From: Chlorobiota bacterium
GTDB taxonomy: Bacteria; Bacteroidota; Bacteroidia; Bacteroidales; B39-G9
Direction: 5' to 3'
DNA: 5,297 nucleotides
Assembly (NCBI GenBank): GCA_030632095.1
Contig: DAOVJU010000285.1
Span: forward strand, 1-5,297
Shown here: one piece after another, positions 1 to 5,297 of the stretch
How positions within the stretch are numbered: the stretch's first letter is position 1
Layout: every line of letters begins with the position of its first letter
Notes under the pieces: model-generated
The model's input: only the letters and a program-made list of their open reading frames with translations
What the model was told of the DNA's origin: nothing
The model's database searches: none
Program-made: the position numbers and the translations under genes

Positions 1-1206
1 CATTGCAAAATAATATTCCTTTAGTGCTTCTTTTACAGTTCCCTTATTGTTAACAGTTTTTGTGCAACCCAGGCAATTTCCCACTTCATAATACATTGTA
101 TTTTCGAAGAATGCATCAAATTTTATATTTTTTCTTTGCTCCTCAGCAATCACAATATTTGCAATTGGCAATAATATTTTATCAAATTTTACTTTCATGA
201 CATTTTTAAACTGCAATTTTCTACTGCCCTTTTCCATTTGAACACGCCCGTCATATGGTAATGTAATTGATATATTCTTACTTGCAGCATTAAAATTACC
301 AGCACAATATAAAACATTATAAACACCCAAATCTGCAGAGGTTATGGGATCTTCATTCTTGTATATATCGTCAACCGGAAGCATTTTTTGCAAAGTTGAT
401 AAATATTCCTTAGTATTTTCTAATTTAGTGCTCCACTCCTTATCTTTTAACAGAAGTATTGATCCATGAGCTGCTTTTGCATGAAAAAGCCTATCTTCAG
501 AGTATTCTATCGGACCAATAATTAAATCAATGTTACTGGTGATATTGTCCATCCATGCCATGTCACTTTCATAATAATTATCGTTTAGGAATGCTTTAGC
601 CCTTAATTTCAGATACTTTTTCAGATTTACATCTTTAGCTAATCCTGAAGCTTTTTCCAATAATTCTGCAATTTTAATATTTTTCTCTTTATATGCTTCA
701 TAATAAGAAATTGTATAAAGACTCCCGTCATTCCTTTTTCGTATCAAAGTGTACAAATCATATTTATTATCAGCATTTAATGATTCAAACTCCTGAAAAG
801 TCATTCTGGATGGATAAAATCTTGCTCCAAGTGGCCTGACACCAAATTTATCAATAAAAGGTTCCATGCCGTTTAAACGGTCCCAAGTACCATAATTTAT
901 TGCTGCATAAAGCTTTAAATCATTGTTTTCAATACTGTCCATTACACGTTCTTTCCTTCCTATTGATTGTGTCCAGAAAATATCGTCGATTAAATTTGAT
1001 GCTTCAATCAAAAGTGGAATAATTTTCTTCTCATTTTTGGATAAGTAATTGATATCTGTATTAAGTCTAACTTCAACATAATTGCTGAGTAAATCCTGGT
1101 TAATTGCATCTAAAGCATCACCTTGTTTATCAGTTTTGCTTGTACATCCATAAATAACAATAAGAAAGAGTGAAAAATAAGTCAGAAAAGATCGCATTAG
1201 TTTCAT
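1..1206 (-). CDS. M49 (dipeptidyl-peptidase III) family lipoprotein, zinc site degenerate; C-terminus beyond the left edge
   Basis: The frame is open from ATG at 1206 through base 1, giving 402 residues without the C-terminus. Residues 1-21 are a lipoprotein signal: basic start, hydrophobic stretch, lipobox I-Y-G-C with C21 as the lipidated residue. From memory, the rest follows the Bacteroidota M49 lipoproteins: INYGTWDRLNG (about 121), GARFYPS (145), AWMDNI then IIGPIEYSEDRL (217-240), FNAASKNISITLPYDGRVQ (305-323), FDKILLPIANIVIAE (340-354), FDAFFENTMYYEVGNCLG (363-380), NNKGTVKEALKEYY (385-400). M49 enzymes are zinc aminopeptidases removing dipeptides from oligopeptide N-termini; this subgroup has a five-residue HExxH. 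Here Y373-E374-V-G-N377 stands in its place: both histidine ligands are gone and only the glutamate remains. The glutamate-ligand motif (EEGKAD-like) would fall just past base 1. Family membership is confident; loss of peptidase activity is inference. Start codons at 1206 and 1197 are both possible, and the first gives the better basic signal start. No Shine-Dalgarno is visible. Confidence 0.85.
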   Translation of the reverse strand, partial: MKLMRSFLTYFSLFLIVIYGCTSKTDKQGDALDAINQDLLSNYVEVRLNTDINYLSKNEKKIIPLLIEASNLIDDIFWTQSIGRKERVMDSIENNDLKLYAAINYGTWDRLNGMEPFIDKFGVRPLGARFYPSRMTFQEFESLNADNKYDLYTLIRKRNDGSLYTISYYEAYKEKNIKIAELLEKASGLAKDVNLKKYLKLRAKAFLNDNYYESDMAWMDNITSNIDLIIGPIEYSEDRLFHAKAAHGSILLLKDKEWSTKLENTKEYLSTLQKMLPVDDIYKNEDPITSADLGVYNVLYCAGNFNAASKNISITLPYDGRVQMEKGSRKLQFKNVMKVKFDKILLPIANIVIAEEQRKNIKFDAFFENTMYYEVGNCLGCTKTVNNKGTVKEALKEYYFAM

Positions 1207-1323
1207 GGCTATTCATTTTGAGGTTACATTCTGCAATTTATCCAATTTTTTGCTAAAATAAAAATTAAATACAATCCAAAATCCAATACAAATTATAAAT
1301 TAACCATCAAGACAGGTATATTT

Positions 1324-1337
1324 AAAGTGTACGCTTT
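1324..1337. promoter_or_regulatory. Imperfect 14-bp inverted repeat, possible protein-binding site
   Basis: The sequence reads AAAGtGTACgCTTT, symmetric at 12 of 14 positions around a central GTAC. The core TGTACG (1328-1333) recurs at 1339-1344, exactly 11 bp on, about one helical turn. Spacing and symmetry are compatible with a dimeric regulator, but short AT-rich matches like this arise by chance. There is no known family motif I can attach to it. Confidence 0.2.
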
Positions 1338-1414
1338 ATGTACGATCTTGAACAAAATCAATTATATGATAATTATGTTAATCAATTCGGGGAATAAGCT
1401 TATATGCTGATTTT

Positions 1415-1434
1415 CAATATATTATAATATATTG
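1415..1434. repeat. Perfect 20-bp AT palindrome flanked by ATGCTGA direct repeats
   Basis: CAATATATTATAATATATTG is identical to its own reverse complement, with its centre between 1424 and 1425; symmetry stops at the next base on each side. The heptamer ATGCTGA occurs on either side at 1404-1410 and 1444-1450, 40 bp apart, nearly symmetrically placed around the palindrome. It lies about 136 bp upstream of the plus-strand start and about 210 bp upstream of the minus-strand start. It could be an operator for a dimeric regulator acting on either divergent gene, or an AT-rich cruciform. The sequence alone does not say which. Confidence 0.5.
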
Positions 1435-1570
1435 GCATAATACATGCTGAATTCATATTGGTTAAACTTATTGTTTATTTATTCTATAACGTTCATTTAT
1501 TTTAATTAAAATACAACATAAGTAAACTTATAATAAAATGTATATCAGTAAATTATAAAATCACAGACAC

Positions 1571-1924
1571 ATGAAAACAAAAAAAATAATTAAAGTCGCA
1601 GCAACAGTACTGTTTGTATTTTTTGCTTTTAACTATTCAATAGCAAAAAACACAAAATATTCCAAGTCATCCAAGTTAAAATCATATTTGCAGAAACATA
1701 TTGCTTTTCCATATGATTCTATTAAAGAAGGTGAAACAGGATTAGTGATAATTGATTTCTCAATAACAAATAATGGAAAAATAGAAATTAACCAAATCAA
1801 TTATAGTGATCCTGAATTAAAAGAAATTGTTTTAAAGGAATTAGAGCAATTAGGTGAAGAAAATGGCAAAGAATTTTATGGCAAATCGTTTATTTATAAA
1901 TTTCAATTTGTAAATGAATCATAA
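1571..1924 (+). CDS. Small secreted TonB-C-like domain protein
   Basis: A 117-residue protein. Residues 1-25 form a Sec signal peptide (KTKKIIK basic start, hydrophobic core 9-20, likely cleavage after S-I-A at 25). Residues about 35-113 resemble the TonB C-terminal fold: a helix with the pattern LKSYLQKHIAFPYDS (36-50), then G-x-V-x-I-x-F-x-I-x-x-x-G-K (57-70), then SDPELKEIVLKELEQL (79-94), and a last strand FIYKFQFV (107-114). In full TonB this domain touches the TonB box of outer-membrane transporters, but here there is no membrane anchor and no proline-rich spacer, so it is unlikely to transduce energy. Small proteins of this shape are common in Bacteroidota and, as far as I know, lack an assigned role. 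The start has no Shine-Dalgarno. An eight-A run at codons 3-6 is a possible slippage site. The gene is monocistronic: divergent from the M49-like gene and convergent with the next. Confidence 0.75.
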   Translation: MKTKKIIKVAATVLFVFFAFNYSIAKNTKYSKSSKLKSYLQKHIAFPYDSIKEGETGLVIIDFSITNNGKIEINQINYSDPELKEIVLKELEQLGEENGKEFYGKSFIYKFQFVNES

Positions 1925-1928
1925 TAAT

Positions 1929-1964
1929 CTTATTATATAGTCTGTCTACAAACATAATAATAAG
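1929..1964. terminator. Weak hairpin between convergent genes, possible bidirectional terminator
   Basis: CTTATTAT (1929-1936) pairs with ATAATAAG (1957-1964) around a 20-nt loop, in the 59-nt gap between two convergent stop codons. The position suits a shared terminator. The stem is almost pure A-T and no strong T-tract follows on either strand, so it is a weak candidate. Confidence 0.25.
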
Positions 1965-1983
1965 CAAATACAATTAATAAATT

Positions 1984-3813
1984 TTAAAAGAAATCGGACA
2001 AGCCTGGTAATGTGCCATCAGTACTTTTTTGGGATTGCCAGCTCCTTACAAGAATTCTGGGATTTAATGAATCACGCATATCTATATAAAGGAATAAGTA
2101 ACCTTTATCGGCATAATTTGTTGAATAATAATTTTGTATAATCTGAATACCATATTCGTTCGAATTATTTTTCTTTCTAACTTCATTACTTTCAAATTGA
2201 ATATTTACAAATTCGTTTTGGCTGAAAACAGTACGTAAACGACCCATATATTCGGCCTTAGATAACCGAATATACTCCACATCTTTTTTAAATCCCCCAT
2301 ACATGCCGTCAAGAGGCTCTGCTTTTTCGAGAATCCGGCCTATTATAATTAATGCATCGTCCGAAAAAATTGATTCAATATACTCAACACGCTCCAAGGC
2401 GTAAGCGGTTTTATAATTCTCCATAAACTGGATTAACTGCAGCTTATTTTCTTTGGGCCATCTGGAATGCGACATTATATCGTCGAGAGCTATATTACTT
2501 AAGGAAAATGAGATATTATCAATCTTGTTTTCGGCATTAATCGTAAATGTAACATCTTCAATAAACTGCCTGTCGTTATTTTCGAAGGTGAAAATCATAG
2601 GAATTGCCCTTACCATAATGTTATTTTCAAATTTCAGGTATTTTAAATCCACCTGTTTGTTTATTATTTTGGCTTTTCCGTACCGGATCAGATGTTCAAA
2701 TGCATCTTTTCCATTTTCAGTTAAATCATCCTGAATATCATCGTATTTTTTAGTCTCTATGGCATAAATAAAATTATTTACCAATTCTTTATATGGAAAT
2801 TTATTGAAAGAAGTATCCATTTTCGATTGTTCCGTATCATTTATACTCTCACTTGAAGCAATGACATCATTCTTTTCAGGCTCAACGGGTTTATCTTTTT
2901 CAAGGTTAATGTTCTCTTCTAATACCTTCATAAAAGGTTCTTCTATTTCAGACTTAAAATAAGGAATTTCTGTATTTTTGATGACACTATATAATTCGAG
3001 GTCAATCTTGCTTTTGCTTTCGAAAATGTATTCGCCTTTTAACCTTAAAGAACCAAGCCTTACCCCTTCTTTACCCGTAAATTCAGCATAAGCGTTGCCG
3101 TTTTTCGAACTAACCAGATTTGTCCATGTTTTACCTGTCCAATAAGAATAATCAAAATTCTCAACCAATTTTCCTTTATATGCAATATTGAAATAAATAT
3201 ACTTCGATTGTTTTGAATTATCATCTTCAATACTTTTAACCGAAATATCGATGTTCTTGAAAATATTTTTTATCCTTAAAGGAATTTCATTTAGCAATTC
3301 GCATACCCTGCCATCGTTGGTAACATATTTAATTTCGGAATTTTCAGGATGGCTCCGTATTAAAATCAAGGTCCAGTAATAATATTGTAAAGCATCGCCA
3401 ATCCTGTTTTCTGATTCATACTTTTCGGCCAATTTCATATATTCCATTATTTTCTTTTTCCTGCCGTCGAATATTTTGTTTATTTCAGTTTTCGAAAAAT
3501 ACCGGATTACTTCTGAATTATCGGGGCTTTCATTTACCAATCGTTTGGAAATCTGTTGAATTGTATTGTTATATGTTTCAACTATTCTTTTTACTTCTTC
3601 ATTATCCTCTGTAATTTTTTTAAAGTTGTTTAAAACCTCCATACTTATTTTATAAGTAAGAGCTTCCATTGCATCCATATCAGCATTCCGGACATTTTGC
3701 GCCTTTCCCTTTCCCCATATATATTCCGGGGAATTCTGAATTTCATCAACGGTTTGCGCAGTAATCAATAACCACGGAATAATACACACTATTGTACTGA
3801 CTATTGTTTTCAT
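1984..3813 (-). CDS. Exported LPP20-like protein with possible NTF2-like C-terminal domains, unknown function
   Basis: A 609-residue protein, intact. Residues 1-19 are a hydrophobic signal peptide (likely cleavage after I-T-A). C10 is not in a good lipobox, so the mature protein is probably a soluble periplasmic or secreted protein. Residues about 28-65 (SPEYIWGKGKA then ADMDAMEALTYKIS) match the LPP20-like pattern of Bacteroidota envelope proteins, in which a G-x-G-x-A segment precedes an A-D-x-D-A helix. Residues 118-152 look like one TPR-type helix pair (LAEKYESENRIGDALQYYYW). About 185-280 is strand-rich; 300-335 is an acidic, Ser/Lys-rich linker. Two alpha+beta segments follow, 340-445 and 455-595; the second, with YALERVEYIESIFSDDALIIIG (471-492) and EYIRLSKAEYMGRLRTVF (513-530), has the look of an NTF2-like fold. 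I recall similar LPP20-family proteins of about this size in Bacteroidota, none with a known role. No Shine-Dalgarno precedes the ATG. The palindromic element lies directly upstream. Confidence 0.8.
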   Translation of the reverse strand: MKTIVSTIVCIIPWLLITAQTVDEIQNSPEYIWGKGKAQNVRNADMDAMEALTYKISMEVLNNFKKITEDNEEVKRIVETYNNTIQQISKRLVNESPDNSEVIRYFSKTEINKIFDGRKKKIMEYMKLAEKYESENRIGDALQYYYWTLILIRSHPENSEIKYVTNDGRVCELLNEIPLRIKNIFKNIDISVKSIEDDNSKQSKYIYFNIAYKGKLVENFDYSYWTGKTWTNLVSSKNGNAYAEFTGKEGVRLGSLRLKGEYIFESKSKIDLELYSVIKNTEIPYFKSEIEEPFMKVLEENINLEKDKPVEPEKNDVIASSESINDTEQSKMDTSFNKFPYKELVNNFIYAIETKKYDDIQDDLTENGKDAFEHLIRYGKAKIINKQVDLKYLKFENNIMVRAIPMIFTFENNDRQFIEDVTFTINAENKIDNISFSLSNIALDDIMSHSRWPKENKLQLIQFMENYKTAYALERVEYIESIFSDDALIIIGRILEKAEPLDGMYGGFKKDVEYIRLSKAEYMGRLRTVFSQNEFVNIQFESNEVRKKNNSNEYGIQIIQNYYSTNYADKGYLFLYIDMRDSLNPRILVRSWQSQKSTDGTLPGLSDFF

Positions 3814-3834
3814 TAGATAATAATTTAATGATTA

Positions 3835-3982
3835 TCCGTGTATTTACCTAATCCAGAGATTGATTTTCTTCATTTGCCCCATCCCAAACGGGAGTGAAGA
3901 AAATCAATTTACTCCCGTTTGGGTTAGGGGCAAACAAATTGATTTTCAATAAATAACGTTTGTGTTTAGGTAAATATGCGGA
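3835..3982. repeat. Nested palindromic intergenic element with three alternating arms
   Basis: Nearly the whole gap between two minus-strand genes is self-complementary. The outer arms 3835-3851 and 3966-3982 pair over 17 positions, two of them G-T, including a perfect TATTTACCTAA. Inner arms: CCCAAACGGGAGT (3883-3895) with its exact complement at 3911-3923, extended across a small internal loop by TTTGCCCC (3873-3880) with GGGGCAAA (3927-3934). A third arm occurs three times: ATTGATTTTCTTC (3859-3871), its inverse 3896-3908, and the forward form again within 3936-3947 (12 bp pairing with 3899-3910). The middle copy can pair with either neighbour or sit in the loop of the GC stem, so the structures are mutually exclusive. 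GC-rich arms stand out against AT-rich surroundings, as in dispersed Bacteroidota intergenic palindromes. No transposase, no clear target duplication, no T-tract on either strand. Confidence 0.75.
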
Positions 3983-3995
3983 CATTCGTTATAAT

Positions 3996-5297
3996 TTATT
4001 TAATTATTAAACATTTGCGAACAATTGAATGCTTACTACTTAATAATTTATAATAATAAATACCCGGTTTTAAACCTTTCGTGTCCCATTCAATAATATG
4101 TTCGCCCGCATCTAATTTTCTGTTCATTAATATGGTAATTATCTCACCATTAATATCGTATACTTTTAATAAAATATGTTCACTCTCAGGCAAATTTACT
4201 CTAATTTTTGTAAACGATCGCATAACCGGGTTAGGAAAATTCTGCGATAAACTAAATCCTGTTACAACATCATCAATTATAATAGTAGTAAAGCTTTTAC
4301 TTATTTTACCATCGTTTTCCCTTATTTCGTAGTAAAGAACAGGATGAGTTATCTGAAGCAAATCATAATCCTTTTCTATTGAAAATTTTAGCAAAGTTTG
4401 ACCAGTAAAATCAAGACTTTCGTTAAATATTCCCTGATTAAATTCAAATACCTTATTGTCATTATACTCGTGTTGCAGTGCAATGGCATTATGAGCATTG
4501 AAGATATTACCAGGCTGAATTTCTTGGATTGAAATTCCTTCAGTCAATTGAATAAATATATTGGAAGAGCGGTAGTTATGAATGTTTTTCAATACGACTT
4601 CGTAATTGTCTATACCATTAAATGATAAGGTAACTGCGGATTCTTCGTTTGTTGAAGGATAATCATCAAAAGCCATTGTATTGAATGATTCATTCTTGTT
4701 ACTATTCCAAACCATTGCAAAAACCATGAGGTCTTCGAAATCGAGTTTACCGTCGGGTAGTACTACAAAATTATCAGGTGAAGTACCTGTAACCGGGCCG
4801 AATTCAATGCCTGCATCCTGATTATTCCATGCCACAATAAATGCATCAATGTCGTTGAAATCCATATCGCCATCTAAGTTGTAATCGCCAAGGATGCTTA
4901 ATATAATACCAATACTATCATTGGCAACAATATTTTGGTTTGCCAGTATACGACAGAAATAACCGGGCAATGTGAAATAAATATTATAAACTCCAGGAGG
5001 TACACTAACCTCATTGTTATTTATTTCGTATTCTGTTGAATCAATATTGAATAATTTAATGGTTGCATCTGTTAAACTGTTCCCGGCAGGATCAATCCCC
5101 CCAAATTTTAACAAGATTTGGATTTGAAAGAAATATATGGCAGGGATCAATTCTTCCTCTTCATCGGGTAATGTCCAGTATAAAGAAATATTTGCACTCC
5201 CGCTCCCTTCTGCCATATCAAGCTCAAACGGGTACATGCCTTTATTATAGTATTTACTTTGTGTAAATTCGAAAATTCCCCAGTCATTCCATGCATC
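3996..5297 (-). CDS. C-terminal part of a large secreted PA14 / dockerin-like / type IX sorting-domain protein; N-terminus beyond the right edge
   Basis: The frame stays open through base 5297, adding 20 codons before the ATG at 5237 (DAWNDWGIFEFTQ..), so that ATG is internal and 433 residues are visible. Visible residues 1-56 are the end of a PA14 domain (YYNKGMYPFELDMAEGSG.. then ANISLYWTLPD..LIPAIYF), often carbohydrate-binding. About 60-132 resembles a carboxypeptidase-regulatory beta domain (TDATIKLFN, VSVPPGVYNIYFTLPGYF). 137-198 holds two dockerin-like calcium loops: the first, 4851-4886, is complete (DYNLDGDMDFND); the second, 4731-4766, keeps only DGKLDFED and lacks the first two ligands. 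215-345 is a cohesin-like beta sandwich. 348-433 is a type IX secretion sorting domain (FSLSQNFPNP, LKVYDINGE, GLKPGIYYYKL, ending CLIIK), directing export through the outer membrane and surface attachment or release. Its catalytic or binding part, if any, lies outside the window. A carbohydrate-related role is inference from the PA14 tail only. Confidence 0.85.
   Translation of the reverse strand, partial: DAWNDWGIFEFTQSKYYNKGMYPFELDMAEGSGSANISLYWTLPDEEEELIPAIYFFQIQILLKFGGIDPAGNSLTDATIKLFNIDSTEYEINNNEVSVPPGVYNIYFTLPGYFCRILANQNIVANDSIGIILSILGDYNLDGDMDFNDIDAFIVAWNNQDAGIEFGPVTGTSPDNFVVLPDGKLDFEDLMVFAMVWNSNKNESFNTMAFDDYPSTNEESAVTLSFNGIDNYEVVLKNIHNYRSSNIFIQLTEGISIQEIQPGNIFNAHNAIALQHEYNDNKVFEFNQGIFNESLDFTGQTLLKFSIEKDYDLLQITHPVLYYEIRENDGKISKSFTTIIIDDVVTGFSLSQNFPNPVMRSFTKIRVNLPESEHILLKVYDINGEIITILMNRKLDAGEHIIEWDTKGLKPGIYYYKLLSSKHSIVRKCLIIK

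Larger units (their letters stand above)
1207..1570. other. Divergent intergenic region, very AT-rich, no gene
   Basis: This 364-nt gap separates the divergent M49-like and TonB-C-like genes, so both promoters should lie here. I see no coding frame longer than about a dozen codons. A weak match to the Bacteroidota -7 element (TAnnTTTG) for the minus-strand gene is TATTTTAG, the complement of 1253-1260. TTTG or TTG stretches lie upstream (complements of 1277-1280 and 1284-1286), but their spacings of about 16 and 23 nt are not ideal. For the plus-strand gene no convincing -33/-7 pair is visible; TTGGTT at 1458 with TATAAC at 1485 is only suggestive. The notable structure is the palindrome at 1415-1434, with a weaker inverted repeat at 1324-1337. 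Confidence 0.6.

Noticed and set aside
1..1206. Active dipeptidyl-peptidase III annotation
   Set aside because: Family similarity is strong, but both histidine zinc ligands are replaced, so naming it an active peptidase would be unsupported.
2453..2734. Plus-strand open frame of 93 codons
   Set aside because: It lies wholly inside the intact 609-residue minus-strand gene, antisense to it, and has no recognisable domain.
3836..3981. Palindromic element as an ordinary Rho-independent terminator
   Set aside because: Neither strand shows a run of T after the GC stem, and the extra alternating arms are not needed for termination. A terminating effect remains possible.
3811..3995. Insertion-sequence remnant with target-site duplication
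   Set aside because: There is no transposase fragment, and I could not find a matching direct repeat immediately outside the outer arms.
4081..4332. Plus-strand open frame of 83 codons
   Set aside because: It is antisense to the type IX sorting domain, which is clearly the real coding frame.
4731..4886. Cellulosome component
   Set aside because: The dockerin-like loops are internal, not C-terminal, no scaffoldin or catalytic domain is visible, and the protein ends in a type IX sorting domain.
5235..5237. ATG at 5237 as the true start of the right-hand gene
   Set aside because: The same frame continues without a stop to base 5297, there is no signal peptide after this ATG, and the upstream codons complete PA14-like sequence.
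5063..5266. Plus-strand open frame of 67 codons
   Set aside because: It is antisense to the PA14 tail of the minus-strand gene and has no family features.

Overview
The window looks like a chromosomal segment from a Bacteroidota (or wider FCB-group) bacterium. Four things point there: AT-rich DNA, start codons without Shine-Dalgarno sequences, a C-terminal domain of the type IX secretion (Por) sorting kind, and proteins of the LPP20-like, TonB-C-like and lipoprotein M49 types. There is no RNA gene, insertion sequence, CRISPR array or phage gene. All four genes encode proteins with an export signal or a secretion domain, so this is an envelope/secretome neighbourhood, not a metabolic operon.

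Layout: (1) 1-1206, minus strand: a lipoprotein of the dipeptidyl-peptidase III (M49) family, running off the left edge. It is well conserved, but the zinc-binding HExxH is replaced by Y-E-V-G-N, so it is probably a pseudo-peptidase. (2) 1207-1570: a divergent, very AT-rich intergenic region holding a perfect 20-bp palindrome bracketed by ATGCTGA direct repeats. (3) 1571-1924, plus strand: a small secreted stand-alone TonB-C-like domain. (4) 1984-3813, minus strand: a 609-residue exported protein with an LPP20-like N-terminus and a C-terminal half that may hold two NTF2-like folds. (5) 3835-3982: a nested palindromic element in which the same arm occurs three times in alternating orientation. 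(6) 3996-5297, minus strand: the C-terminal part of a large secreted protein (PA14 tail, carboxypeptidase-regulatory-like domain, dockerin-like calcium loops, cohesin-like beta domain, type IX sorting domain). It is open through the right edge.

The genes are arranged divergently (1 and 2) and convergently (2 and 3). Genes 3 and 4 share a strand but are separated by the palindromic element. Nothing shows that the four act together. I found no clear new multi-gene system. The two observations most worth checking are the lost metal ligands in the M49 protein and the three-arm palindromic element.
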